Part shown: in pieces, positions 1 through 8,231 of the stretch
Layout of the letters: each line of letters opens with the position of its first letter
Numbering within the stretch: the stretch's first letter is position 1
Source of the DNA: Lysobacter sp.
GTDB taxonomy: Bacteria; Pseudomonadota; Gammaproteobacteria; Xanthomonadales; Xanthomonadaceae
DNA: 64,000 bases
Assembly: GCA_019634715.1 (NCBI GenBank)
Contig: JAHCAU010000015.1
Coordinates: 62,001 to 126,000, forward strand
Direction of reading: 5' to 3'
Position numbers and translations under genes: made by a program
The notes under the pieces: model-generated
The model's input: the letters and a program-made list of their open reading frames with translations, nothing else
What the model was told of the DNA's origin: nothing
Database searches by the model: none

Positions 1-53
1 GGGCGCCCGTGCCGTGGCCGGGCGTATCCGGTCTGGCGGGCGCCATGCGCGAC

Positions 54-82
54 GATGCCGCGCGGTCAGGCCGCGCGGCATC
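54..82 (-). terminator. stem-loop downstream of phaR
   Basis: An 11-bp perfect inverted repeat (54-64 pairs with 72-82, 7-nt loop) lies 15 bases past the phaR stop codon. It is GC-rich but has no T tract on the minus strand, so it could be a weak terminator or an mRNA-stabilising hairpin. Bases 1-53 show no recognisable feature. Confidence 0.4.
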
Positions 83-96
83 GGGAAATGGATGGG

Positions 97-597
97 TCAG
101 TCGTCCTGTCCGCCGGTACCGGTCTTGTCCCGGGGGCGGGTGGTCGGGCTGCGGCCGAGGCCGCCGCCGGTGAGGTTGTGCTGCAATTCGCGCCACATCT
201 CGAGGTTGCGCTCGGTCAGCTGGTTCATCATCGTCCAGGGCGTCTGGCCGATGAGTCCGCCCATCTGCTGGCGGAACTGCTGCTGCTGGTCGAGGAACAC
301 CTGCATCGAGCGTTCGAGATAGTTGCCCATGAAGCCCTGCAGCGAGTCCCCGTAGAACCGGATGATCTGGCTCAGGAGCTGGGTCGACAGCATGGGTTCG
401 CCGTCCTGCTCGTGCTCGGCGATGATCTGCAACAGGACCTGACGGGTCAGGTCTTCCCCCGATTTTGCATCGCGTACCTCGAAATCCTCGCCTTCGACGA
501 TCAGCTGGCGTACGTCTTCGATCGTGATGTAGCTGGAGATCTTGGTGTCGTACAGGCGGCGGTTCGGGTATTTCTTGATGATCCGCGAAGCTGCCAT
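97..597 (-). CDS. phaR: polyhydroxyalkanoate synthesis repressor PhaR
   Basis: A 166-residue cytoplasmic DNA-binding protein of the PhaR family, which represses PHA granule genes and senses PHA polymer. The N-terminal PHB/PHA accumulation regulator domain spans about residues 4-66 and carries the hallmark motif RIIKKYPNRRLYDT (5-18). A second accumulation domain follows (about 70-115), with a glutamine-rich stretch (QQQQFRQQ) and a Gly/Arg-rich acidic tail. The ATG is preceded by an AAGGGCT ribosome-binding site. It lies downstream of phaB on the same strand, 215 bp away with a hairpin between, so it may have its own promoter. Family identity is secure; the exact targets are inferred. Confidence 0.93.
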   Translation of the reverse strand: MAASRIIKKYPNRRLYDTKISSYITIEDVRQLIVEGEDFEVRDAKSGEDLTRQVLLQIIAEHEQDGEPMLSTQLLSQIIRFYGDSLQGFMGNYLERSMQVFLDQQQQFRQQMGGLIGQTPWTMMNQLTERNLEMWRELQHNLTGGGLGRSPTTRPRDKTGTGGQDD

Positions 598-753
598 GGA
601 GCCCTTGCTCTAATTGGAGTTATGTCGCCTGAGCATGGCCCACCCGGTGCCCACTTGCAACTCGTCGGCCAGCCGGTGCCGTTCGGCGGCCGCGCTTGTG
701 ATCCCCGTACGGAAGCCAAGTGATTGATATCGCGGAAATTGCGCCAGACAGGA

Positions 754-781
754 CACAGCCCGGCGCGAAGGCCGGGCTGTG
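754..781 (-). terminator. hairpin between phaB and phaR
   Basis: A perfect 11-bp stem (754-764 with 771-781, 6-nt loop) sits about 30 bases after the phaB stop codon on the minus strand. The following T-rich tract is weak. It is probably a partial or full terminator separating phaB from phaR. Confidence 0.5.
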
Positions 782-812
782 CGGGTCGGTGGCGTGTCGG
801 CGGCAGGCGATG

Positions 813-1553
813 TCACCAGCCCATGTGGTGCCCGCCGTTGATGTCCAGGTTGGAGCCGGTGATCCAGCCGGCTTCCTCGGCGGCGAGGAAGGCCACGCCG
901 TAGGCGATCTCCTCCGGGGTGCCGAGGCGGCCGGTCGGGATGTCGGCGACGATCTTGGCGCGGACTTCCTCGGGCACGGCCATGACCATGTCGGTGGCGA
1001 TGTAGCCGGGCGAGATGGTGTTGACGGTGACGCCGAGCCTGGCGTTCTCGCGCGCCAGCGAAATGGTGAATCCGTGCATGCCGGCCTTGGCGGCGGCGTA
1101 GTTGGCCTGGCCGTACTGGCCCTTGAGGCCGTTGATCGAGCTGATCTGGATGACGCGGCCCCACTTGCGGTCGCGCATGCCTTCGATGACCGGGCGGGTG
1201 ACGTTGAACACCGAGTTGAGGTTGGTGTTGATCACGTCCTGCCACTGCTGGGCGCTCATCTTGTGGAAGGTGCCGTCGCGGGTGATGCCGGCGTTGTTGA
1301 CCAGGATCTCGACCGGACCGAGCGTGCGCTCGACTTCGCGCACCATCGCCTCGGCTTCCTCGGCCGAAGTCACGTCGCCCTTGGCCAGCACGATGTCGTA
1401 GCCCTGCGCCTTGAGCTGGGCCTGCCACGCCTTCGCCTTTTCCTCGTTGCGGTAGTTGGTGGCGACCTTGTGGCCCATGTCGGCCAGGCGCTTGCAGATG
1501 GCGGTGCCGATGCCGCCGGTGCCGCCGGTGACGAGCGCGACGCGTGATGTCAT
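813..1553 (-). CDS. phaB: acetoacetyl-CoA reductase (NADPH), SDR family
   Basis: A 246-residue short-chain dehydrogenase/reductase that would reduce acetoacetyl-CoA to (R)-3-hydroxybutyryl-CoA for polyhydroxybutyrate synthesis. Visible features: the Rossmann motif TGGTGGIG (9-16), NNAG (86-89), and the catalytic Ser138/Tyr152/Lys156 set in a YAAAKAG context. The C-terminal GSNLDINGGHHMGW is typical of PhaB. Length matches the family (about 246). FabG is the main alternative, but the adjacent phaR and the PhaB-type C-terminus favour PhaB. No phaC synthase is in the window. Confidence 0.9.
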   Translation of the reverse strand: MTSRVALVTGGTGGIGTAICKRLADMGHKVATNYRNEEKAKAWQAQLKAQGYDIVLAKGDVTSAEEAEAMVREVERTLGPVEILVNNAGITRDGTFHKMSAQQWQDVINTNLNSVFNVTRPVIEGMRDRKWGRVIQISSINGLKGQYGQANYAAAKAGMHGFTISLARENARLGVTVNTISPGYIATDMVMAVPEEVRAKIVADIPTGRLGTPEEIAYGVAFLAAEEAGWITGSNLDINGGHHMGW

Positions 1554-1625
1554 GTGGGGTTCTCCGTCCGGTGAAGGGCAGGCGCCGCGCGTCGATGACG
1601 GTCCGGCGTCCTGTTCGAGTCGATT

Positions 1626-2561
1626 CTATGCAGGTTGTGTTGCAGCGCAATTGTGCAGTGCGGCGACGGTCGTGGCAGCACTTCCGATTTGTTCCGGCTG
1701 GAAGTCCGTGATGGCGCGTGCGAGCAGACGGTCGACGCTTTCAATACCGTGCAGTACGCGGGGATTCTGGTGCAGCGCGCACCAGGCCAGACGCAGCGTC
1801 GGCAACGGGTCGTCCGCATCGATCGGCAGCGCGGCCAGCGACTTCGACAGCTTGCGGCCGCTGCCGTCCACGATCAGCGGCAGGTGCGCGTAGCGGGGCG
1901 TCGGCAGGCCGAGCGCACGCTGCAGCAGGATCTGCCGCGGCGTGGAATCGAGCAGGTCGGCGCCGCGCACCACGTCGGTGATGCCCTGGTCGGCGTCGTC
2001 CACCACCACCGCGAGCTGGTAGGCCCAGTAGCCATCTGCGCGGCGCAGCACCACGTCGCCGACCTCGCGCGCCACGTCCTGTTCGATGCGGCCGTGGAGG
2101 GCATCGTCGAACGCGATGCGGGTGTCGTCGGGTACGCGCAGGCGGATCGCCGGCGTTTCGCGCAGCGCGCCGGGGCGACAGCTGCGGTGGATGCCGCCGG
2201 CGGCCACAAGGTCGCTGCGGCTGCAGTGGCAGGCGAAGGCGAACCCGGCATCGAGCAGGCGCGCCAGTGCGGCGTCGTACAGCGCGTGACGATCGCTCTG
2301 CCGCACCACCGGCGCGTCGGACACCAGCCCGAAGGCGGACAGCGTGCGCAACTGCGCGTCCGCGGCGCCGGCGACCTCGCGCGGCGGATCGAGGTCTTCG
2401 ATGCGCACCCACCATTCGCCGCCGGCACGCCGGGCCATCAGCCAGCTGCCGAAGGCGGCGACCAGCGAACCCAGGTGCAGCGGGCCAGTGGGCGATGGCG
2501 CGAAGCGGCCGCGATGGCGGCCGGCCGTGTCTGTCACATAGGTGTCTGCGCGCTGAATCAT
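1626..2561 (-). CDS. gluQ: glutamyl-Q tRNA(Asp) synthetase
   Basis: A 311-residue truncated glutamyl-tRNA synthetase paralogue that lacks the anticodon-binding domain. The family activates glutamate and attaches it to queuosine at position 34 of tRNA-Asp. Visible motifs: FAPSPTGPLHLGS (20-32, HIGH-like), Cys111, Cys113 and Cys128 of the zinc site, and KLSKS (237-241). The tyrosine usually completing the zinc site (GGIY) is His125 here (GGIH). The ATG at 2561 was chosen because the family signature starts about 18 residues later; the frame remains open further upstream but reads as low-complexity sequence. It is divergent from htpX with about 110 bp between. Confidence 0.92.
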   Translation of the reverse strand: MIQRADTYVTDTAGRHRGRFAPSPTGPLHLGSLVAAFGSWLMARRAGGEWWVRIEDLDPPREVAGAADAQLRTLSAFGLVSDAPVVRQSDRHALYDAALARLLDAGFAFACHCSRSDLVAAGGIHRSCRPGALRETPAIRLRVPDDTRIAFDDALHGRIEQDVAREVGDVVLRRADGYWAYQLAVVVDDADQGITDVVRGADLLDSTPRQILLQRALGLPTPRYAHLPLIVDGSGRKLSKSLAALPIDADDPLPTLRLAWCALHQNPRVLHGIESVDRLLARAITDFQPEQIGSAATTVAALHNCAATQPA

Positions 2562-2672
2562 CGGCTGGACGGGTCCTCGCGCCCGTGTCTCGGCGGCTTG
2601 AAAGCGCCGGCTGGCGCCATAGCTTAACGGTCGAACCGCGCCTTCCGCGCGGAGCGCTTCCGGAAACCCGCC

Positions 2673-3575
2673 ATGTTCAAACGCATCGTCCTCTTTCTCG
2701 CCACCAACCTCGCCGTGCTGCTGCTGCTCAGCGTGGTCATGTCGGTCTTCGGCATCGACCCGCGCACCAACGGCGGCCTGCTGGTCATGGCCGTCATCCT
2801 CGGCTTCGGTGGCTCGATCATCTCGCTGCTGATGTCCAAGTGGATCGCGAAGAAGACCACCGGCGCCTACGTCATCACCCAGCCGCGCAACGATGTCGAG
2901 CGCTGGCTGCTGTCGACCGTGCAGCGCCAGGCCCAGGCGGCCGGCATCGGCATGCCGGAAGTGGCCATCTACGACGCCCCCGAGATCAACGCCTTCGCCA
3001 CCGGCGCCAACCGCAACAACGCGCTGGTCGCGGTCTCCACCGGCCTGCTGCGCGCGATGGACCACGACGAAGCCGAGGCCGTGCTGGCGCACGAGGTCAG
3101 CCACGTCGCCAACGGCGACATGGTGACCATGGCCCTGATCCAGGGCGTGCTGAACACCTTCGTGATCGTGCTGGCGCGCATCGTCGGCCGCGTGGTCGAT
3201 GGCTTCCTCAATCCCGATCGCGAGGAGGGCAGCGGCGGCCTCGGCTACTTCGCGACGGTATTCGTGCTGGAGATGATCTTCGGCCTGTTCGCCAGCATGA
3301 TCGCGATGTGGTTCTCGCGCTGGCGCGAGTTCCGTGCCGATGCCGGCGGCGCTCAGCTGGCCGGCCGCGGCAAGATGATCGCCGCGCTGCAGCGCCTGTC
3401 GCACACCTACGGCGCGAGCACGCTGCCCAAGCAGGTGCAGGCCTTCGGCATCTCCGGCGGCGTCGGCCATGGCCTGCGCAAGCTGTTCCTCAGCCACCCG
3501 CCGCTGGAGGAGCGCATCGAGGCCCTGCGCCGCCTGGAGGGCGCGCCGCAGGGTGTGCCGCAGCGGATGTTCTGA
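2673..3575 (+). CDS. htpX: inner-membrane zinc metalloprotease HtpX
   Basis: A 300-residue M48 family membrane protease for quality control of misfolded inner-membrane proteins. It has two N-terminal membrane segments (about 5-27 and 37-57), then the zinc motif HEVSH (140-144). Two further hydrophobic segments (about 155-178 and 190-212) follow, then REFRADAGG, whose Glu is the expected third zinc ligand. Full length for the family. It is transcribed alone and followed by a hairpin terminator. Heat-shock control is known for relatives but no such promoter was identified here. Confidence 0.95.
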   Translation: MFKRIVLFLATNLAVLLLLSVVMSVFGIDPRTNGGLLVMAVILGFGGSIISLLMSKWIAKKTTGAYVITQPRNDVERWLLSTVQRQAQAAGIGMPEVAIYDAPEINAFATGANRNNALVAVSTGLLRAMDHDEAEAVLAHEVSHVANGDMVTMALIQGVLNTFVIVLARIVGRVVDGFLNPDREEGSGGLGYFATVFVLEMIFGLFASMIAMWFSRWREFRADAGGAQLAGRGKMIAALQRLSHTYGASTLPKQVQAFGISGGVGHGLRKLFLSHPPLEERIEALRRLEGAPQGVPQRMF

Positions 3576-3598
3576 TCCTCGCGATGCCCCTGAAACGA

Positions 3599-3624
3599 CG
3601 AAGCCCGCCTTTCGGCGGGCTTCG
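3599..3624 (+). terminator. rho-independent-type terminator after htpX
   Basis: A perfect 11-bp stem (3599-3609 with 3614-3624, TTTC loop) begins 23 bases after the htpX stop. The T-rich tail is short. Because fimX converges on this site, it may work in both directions. Confidence 0.65.
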
Positions 3625-3681
3625 TGTCTGTGCAATGGCGATGAAGGGAAGCGATGATGGCCCGCTTCCCGCTTCCCGGCC

Positions 3682-5766
3682 TCACTCGAAGTCGTAGTTC
3701 ATCTCCGGGCCCGCAGCGGCCAGGAAGTGGCCTTCGACGTAGTCCACGCCGGCCGAGAAGAGGATCGACATGCTCGCCGCGTCCTGCACGAACTCGGCGA
3801 TGGTGAGGATGTCCAGGTCGCGAGCCTTCTGCGCGATCTCGCGCACGCGCTGCTGGCTCTCGTTGTTCTTCGGGATGTCCTCGATGAAGCTGCGGTCGAT
3901 CTTGACCAGCTGCGGCTGCACGTGGGTGAGCAGCTGGAACGAATCCAGGCCCGCGCCGAACTGCTCCAGGCCGAGGCGGCAGCCGAAGCCGTTGATGGTC
4001 GCGGCGAACTGCTGCACGGCATGCAGGTGGGTGAAGACCTTGGCTTCCTGCAGCTGCAGCGCGAGGTATTCGCCGGAAGCGCCGCGCATCGCCAGCTGCT
4101 CGCCGATCAGGGTCGTCAGCGCATCGTTCTGCAGCGAGGCCTGCGAGACCTTCACCAGCAGGGTCACCGGCTTGCCGGCATGCTCGCGCTGGGCGATGAG
4201 TTCGATCGCGCGCGCGACCACGTAGCGGTCGATCTCCTCCAGCATGCCGTGCTCTTCGGCGATCTGGATGAAGGCCAGCGGCGAGACCAGCTCGCCGTCG
4301 CCGCCGTCCAGGCGCAGGAAGGTGTCGTAGACCGGGTGGTTGTCGCCCTGCAGGTTGATGACCGGCTGGAAGTGCAGGACGAAGCTGCCGTTGTCGAGGG
4401 CATCGCGCAGGCGCTGCACCCAGGCCTGGATGCGCTCGGCCTCGGCGCGGTCCATGGCGTTGGGGTCGAACAGTTCGAAGCGGTTGCCGCCGACGCCGGC
4501 CGCCGACTGCACGCCGGACGCGGCCTTGGCGAGGATCTGGCTGACGCTGGCGTTCTTCTGGCTGATCTGCACGCCGCCGATGCTGGCGGTGATCACGCCG
4601 GAGCGCTCGCCGATGGCGAAGACCTCGGCGGCGAAGGTGTTGCAGATGCGCGTGGCCAGGGTTTCGGTCGCGGCATGATCGCTGTTGCGCACCAGCACCG
4701 CGAGGGTGTGCTCGGAGAAGCGCGCGGCGATGGCGCTGTCGCCGATCTCCATGCGCAGGCGCTCGGCGATGGCGGCCATGATGGTATCGGCCGAATGCAG
4801 GCCGATCTCGTTGATCAGGCGCTGGTAGTGGTCGGGCTCGACCATCAGCAGGCCGTGCTGGGTGCCGTTCTGGGCGGCATCGGCGACCACGTCCTCCAGC
4901 GCGTGCAGGAAGGTCGGGCGGTTCAGCAGGCCGGTGGCCTGGTCGAGCTGGCGCAGCTCCTCGACCTTGCGCGCCAGTTCCGGGTCCACCGTGGTTTCCT
5001 GGCGACGGAAGATCACCTGCTGGCAGGCCTCGCCTTCGTACTGGGCGAGCGTGAACTCCATCACCGCGGGGAAGGCGTTGCCTTCGATGTCGCGGGCTTC
5101 GAGTTCGTAGCGCGCCGGCGGCGCCTCGCCCTTGCTCATGCTCTTGAGCAGTTGCTTGAAACCGTCGACGTGCCTGGGCGCCACCAGGTCGAGCAGGGAC
5201 ATGCCCTCGATGTCCTCGAACGACTCGTAGCCGAACATTTCGAGGTAGGCGCCGTTGGCGCGGATGTGCATGCCTTCGTGCACGTAGGCGATCGGGTCGC
5301 GCGAGGATTCGATCAGCGCGTCGCAGCGGCGCTCGGTCTCGCGGACCTGGGTTTCGAGGCGGCGCTGGGCGCGGCGGGCTTCCAGGTCGGCCCATTCGCG
5401 GCGGACCGTGGCCAGGATCTGCGGCGGTTTGTGGCGCAGCGCGAGCGCGCGCACGACCCCGTCGAGCAGTTCGGAGTAGGCGTCGGTGTCCACCTGTTCG
5501 ACCACCGCGACCAGCGGTATGTCCTTGCCGGAGGCGGTGACCTGCTGTTCCACGGTCTTGAGGGCGATCGACGTGCAGGGGTGGCCCGCCAGGATCAGGT
5601 CGATGGGTTGGCCCATCAGGGCCGCGCCGAGTTCCTCGGCGGTCAGCGGGCGCACCGGACGCACGGCGATGCCGGCATTGCGCAGCCCGCTCACGATGCC
5701 TTCCGCCTCCTCGGCACTGTCATCGACCAGCATCAGACGCAGTGCGGGGTCCTGGCGTTTCGACAT
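3682..5766 (-). CDS. fimX: FimX-like degenerate GGDEF-EAL protein (type IV pilus regulator)
   Basis: A 694-residue cytoplasmic protein with receiver-like (about 8-115), PAS (about 150-260), GGDEF (about 275-430) and EAL (about 440-690) domains. This is the layout of FimX, a c-di-GMP receptor for type IV pilus assembly and twitching. The signature loops are degenerate: SEHTL stands where GGDEF is expected, and YDTFLRL where an EAL-type motif is expected. The receiver keeps LVDDS but has lost the usual phosphoacceptor region. It is therefore probably a binding protein, not an enzyme. The ATG at 5766 starts MSKRQDPALRLMLVDD directly before the receiver fold. FimX assignment is by architecture; another degenerate dual-domain protein is possible. 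Confidence 0.8.
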   Translation of the reverse strand: MSKRQDPALRLMLVDDSAEEAEGIVSGLRNAGIAVRPVRPLTAEELGAALMGQPIDLILAGHPCTSIALKTVEQQVTASGKDIPLVAVVEQVDTDAYSELLDGVVRALALRHKPPQILATVRREWADLEARRAQRRLETQVRETERRCDALIESSRDPIAYVHEGMHIRANGAYLEMFGYESFEDIEGMSLLDLVAPRHVDGFKQLLKSMSKGEAPPARYELEARDIEGNAFPAVMEFTLAQYEGEACQQVIFRRQETTVDPELARKVEELRQLDQATGLLNRPTFLHALEDVVADAAQNGTQHGLLMVEPDHYQRLINEIGLHSADTIMAAIAERLRMEIGDSAIAARFSEHTLAVLVRNSDHAATETLATRICNTFAAEVFAIGERSGVITASIGGVQISQKNASVSQILAKAASGVQSAAGVGGNRFELFDPNAMDRAEAERIQAWVQRLRDALDNGSFVLHFQPVINLQGDNHPVYDTFLRLDGGDGELVSPLAFIQIAEEHGMLEEIDRYVVARAIELIAQREHAGKPVTLLVKVSQASLQNDALTTLIGEQLAMRGASGEYLALQLQEAKVFTHLHAVQQFAATINGFGCRLGLEQFGAGLDSFQLLTHVQPQLVKIDRSFIEDIPKNNESQQRVREIAQKARDLDILTIAEFVQDAASMSILFSAGVDYVEGHFLAAAGPEMNYDFE

Positions 5767-5888
5767 GCGGGTATCTCCGGAGGGGCAAAGAATGGCAAAG
5801 GAAGTGGTGCGGGTGACGCGATGACAGCGAGTGCGTTGACAGCCTGCAGCGCCGACGGACATCCCCCCATGCCCGCCGCCGTCTGGCA

Positions 5889-6935
5889 CTAAGCTTGCGG
5901 CAAGGGCGGGGTCCCCGACAACGGTCGCTTGCCCGGGTCGCCGGCCACTTCGCGCACCAGCTTCGGGACCAGGTAGCCTGACACACGGCCCATCAAGCCG
6001 GCATGCAGGGCGATGGCCTCGTCGTCGGGCACCTCGAAATGCGCCGCGCCCTGCACGCGATCGAGCTGGTGCAGGTAGTAGGGCAGCACGCCGGCGGCGA
6101 AGCCGCGCTCGGACAGCGCGGCCAGGGCCTCGACGCTGTCGTTCACCCCGCGCAGCAGGACCGCCTGGTTGAGCAGGGTCGCGCCGGCGTCGCGCAGGCG
6201 GGCGAGGGCGGCATCGACCGCGTCGTCGAATTCGTTGGCGTGGTTCGCGTGCAGGACCACCGCGACCGGCCAGGGCAGGGCGCGCAACCAGGCCGTCAGG
6301 CCGGCGTCGACGCGTTCGGGCAGCACCACCGGCAGGCGGGTGTGGATGCGCAGGCGGCGCAGGTGCGGGATCGCGGCGAGCCGGTCGGTCAGCTCGGCCA
6401 GCTTCCCGTTCGACAGCGACAGCGGGTCGCCGCCGGAGAGGATGACCTCGTCGAGGCTGGGATCGGCGCGGATCGCCTCGACCGCCTCGGCCCACTGCCC
6501 GGCGGCGGCGGTTTCCTCGCCGTAGGGGAAGTGGCGGCGGAAGCAGTAGCGGCAGTTCACCGCACAGCTGCCGGTGGCGATCAGCAGCGCCCGACCGCGG
6601 TACTTGTGGATCACGCCGCGGCCGGCCTTCGCGGCGGCGTCGCCGACGGCGTCCAGGCCGAAGCCCGGCATCGGCCGCAGTTCCTCGTCCAGCGGCAGCA
6701 CCTGGCGGAGCAAGGGGTCGTGCGGATCGCCGTGGCGCATCCGGGCCACGAAGCCGCGCGGTACGCGCAGGGCGAACTGCCCGGCGGCTTCGGCCGAGAC
6801 ACCCGGCACCCGGCCGTCGAGGCCGAGCAGGGCGAGCAGTTCGGCCGGGTCGCGGACGGCCTCGCGCCAGAGGCGCTTCCAGTCGGGGCCGGCCAGCGGG
6901 ACGGGCTGCGTCGGGAGGGGAGCTGCGGGTATCAT
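5889..6935 (-). CDS. epmB: EF-P (R)-beta-lysylation enzyme, lysine 2,3-aminomutase EpmB
   Basis: A 348-residue radical-SAM, PLP-dependent aminomutase of the EpmB/YjeK family. It converts L-lysine to (R)-beta-lysine for attachment to elongation factor P. The iron-sulphur motif CAVNCRYC (Cys124, Cys128, Cys131) is intact. SGGDPLSLS and the C-terminal GYLVPKLVRE, which holds the likely PLP lysine, are also present. The ATG at 6935 (MIPAAPLP) is preferred over a start 20 codons upstream. The gene is divergent from efp, with 125 bp between the starts, which strongly supports the role. epmA and epmC are not in the window. Confidence 0.93.
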   Translation of the reverse strand: MIPAAPLPTQPVPLAGPDWKRLWREAVRDPAELLALLGLDGRVPGVSAEAAGQFALRVPRGFVARMRHGDPHDPLLRQVLPLDEELRPMPGFGLDAVGDAAAKAGRGVIHKYRGRALLIATGSCAVNCRYCFRRHFPYGEETAAAGQWAEAVEAIRADPSLDEVILSGGDPLSLSNGKLAELTDRLAAIPHLRRLRIHTRLPVVLPERVDAGLTAWLRALPWPVAVVLHANHANEFDDAVDAALARLRDAGATLLNQAVLLRGVNDSVEALAALSERGFAAGVLPYYLHQLDRVQGAAHFEVPDDEAIALHAGLMGRVSGYLVPKLVREVAGDPGKRPLSGTPPLPQA

Positions 6936-7060
6936 AGGGAGTTCAGTCGGGCCGTTCGTTGGGACGCACCGGCGTTCCCGGGGCCAAGGCCCCATAGTCT
7001 AGCGTCCGGTGGCCTTGCCGCTCCGGGCGGACCCTCAGAAGACCTCATCAGGAGCACCCC

Positions 7061-7627
7061 ATGGCCAGCCTGGGCATGAACGACGTCAAGACCGGACAGA
7101 AGATCCTGGTCAACAACGACCCCTGCGTCATCACCGAAACCGAGTACGTGAAGCCGGGCAAGGGCCAGGCCTTCACTCGCATCAAGTATCGCAACATCAA
7201 GTCCGGGCGCGTGGTCGAACTGACCATGAAGGCGACCGACTCGCTGGAAGTGGCCGATGTCGTCGACACCGACATGCAGTACCTCTACAGCGACGGCGAG
7301 TACTGGCACTTCATGAACCAGGAGTCGTTCGAGCAGGTGCAGGCCGACAAGGCCGGCATGGGCGGCGCCGAGAAGTGGCTCAAGGGCGAGGAAGCCTGCG
7401 TGGTCACCCTGTGGAACGGCAGCCCGATCAACGTCCAGCCGCCGAACTTCGTCGAGCTGAAGATCGTCGAGACCGACCCGGGCGTGAAGGGCGACACCGC
7501 CGGCACCGGCGGCAAGCCGGCGACCCTCGAAACCGGCGCCGTGGTCCGCGTGCCGCTGTTCGTGGCCCAGGAAGAGACCATCAAGGTCGACACCCGCTCC
7601 GGTGAATACGTCTCGCGCGTGAAGTGA
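7061..7627 (+). CDS. efp: translation elongation factor P
   Basis: A 188-residue EF-P that relieves ribosome stalling at polyproline stretches. It shows the N-terminal KOW-like domain (about 5-65), an OB domain (about 70-128) and a C-terminal domain ending in SGEYVSRVK. The modifiable lysine is Lys34 in the KPGKGQAF loop, as in EpmA/EpmB-dependent EF-P (not the arginine-rhamnosylated type). The ATG is preceded by an AGGAGC ribosome-binding site. The adjacent divergent epmB fits this modification. Confidence 0.97.
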   Translation: MASLGMNDVKTGQKILVNNDPCVITETEYVKPGKGQAFTRIKYRNIKSGRVVELTMKATDSLEVADVVDTDMQYLYSDGEYWHFMNQESFEQVQADKAGMGGAEKWLKGEEACVVTLWNGSPINVQPPNFVELKIVETDPGVKGDTAGTGGKPATLETGAVVRVPLFVAQEETIKVDTRSGEYVSRVK

Positions 7628-7725
7628 TTGATTCGCAGAGCGCGGCGCAGCCGCGCTCGTCGCGAATCAATCACCCCGGCGAAGGCCGGGGTCCAGCGTT
7701 CCGCAAGCCCGCCGCAGGCGGGCTT
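7625..7725 (+). terminator. three stacked hairpins after efp
   Basis: A 12-bp inverted repeat (7625-7636 with 7662-7673) starts at the efp stop codon. A 7-bp CCCCGGC/GCCGGGG hairpin follows (7674-7691). Next is a 9-bp AAGCCCGCC/GGCGGGCTT hairpin (7705-7725). The last is the best terminator candidate. The middle one looks like a dispersed repeat unit. Confidence 0.6.
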
Positions 7726-7751
7726 CTGCGTTTCATGCCCTTGCATGCTTT

Positions 7752-7819
7752 CGTAGGAGCGGCTTCAGCCGCGAGTTCTTGCTTCTCGTCGAGATCGTCG
7801 CGACTCGCGTCGCTCCTGC
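7752..7819. repeat. dispersed GTAGGAGC-type palindrome
   Basis: An imperfect inverted repeat begins with CGTAGGAGCGGCTTCAGCCG and ends with CGACTCGCGTCGCTCCTGC. It belongs to the same family as the elements at 10742, 19450 and 44101, based on the shared GTAGGAGC/GCTCCTAC ends. Such REP/STAR-like elements are common between genes in this bacterial family. Confidence 0.6.
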
Positions 7820-7844
7820 AATGGACTTTCGACCAGGAGGCCCC

Positions 7845-8195
7845 ATGCCCCGGAACCTCTACTGCTGGCGCTGCGACCTGGTTCTGCCGATGCTGGATGA
7901 GGACGAGTGGGCGCAGTTGGAGCCGTTGCTCGCCAACCCGATCGAAAGGATCAAGTCCTATCGGGAAGCCCATGGCGTCGACCTCAGGGAGGCCCATGAA
8001 CACGCATTCGACGAGGCACTGGCGTTCTACAACGCGCTGACCGGGTTCGACGAAACCAACGCCAACGCCCTCTGGCACCACCGCCTCTCCGACTACGGCC
8101 CGCCCTGCACCCACTGCGGCAAGCCCCTGCGCACGCCCCGGGCCAAACTCTGCGCCGCCTGCGGCCGTGACCGCGATCCGCCACTCCCGCCCTGA
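7845..8195 (+). CDS. small protein with two CxxC zinc-ribbon pairs
   Basis: A 116-residue unrecognised protein. It begins MPRNLYCWRCDLVLPML, giving one CxxC pair at residues 7-10. It ends with CTHCGKPLRTPRAKLCAACG, two more CxxC pairs, so a zinc-binding fold is likely. The middle is acidic and helical. The ATG at 7845 was chosen because AGGAGG stands seven bases upstream; a weaker ATG lies at 7821. It stands alone between efp and an amidohydrolase gene. No specific function can be assigned. Confidence 0.7.
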   Translation: MPRNLYCWRCDLVLPMLDEDEWAQLEPLLANPIERIKSYREAHGVDLREAHEHAFDEALAFYNALTGFDETNANALWHHRLSDYGPPCTHCGKPLRTPRAKLCAACGRDRDPPLPP

Positions 8196-8231
8196 AACCC
8201 ACCGGCCCCGCCCGGAATGCGACAATGCCGC

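Noticed and set aside
1635..2627. Plus-strand frame opposite gluQ
   Set aside because: It is antisense to a gene with complete aminoacyl-tRNA synthetase motifs and has no domain.
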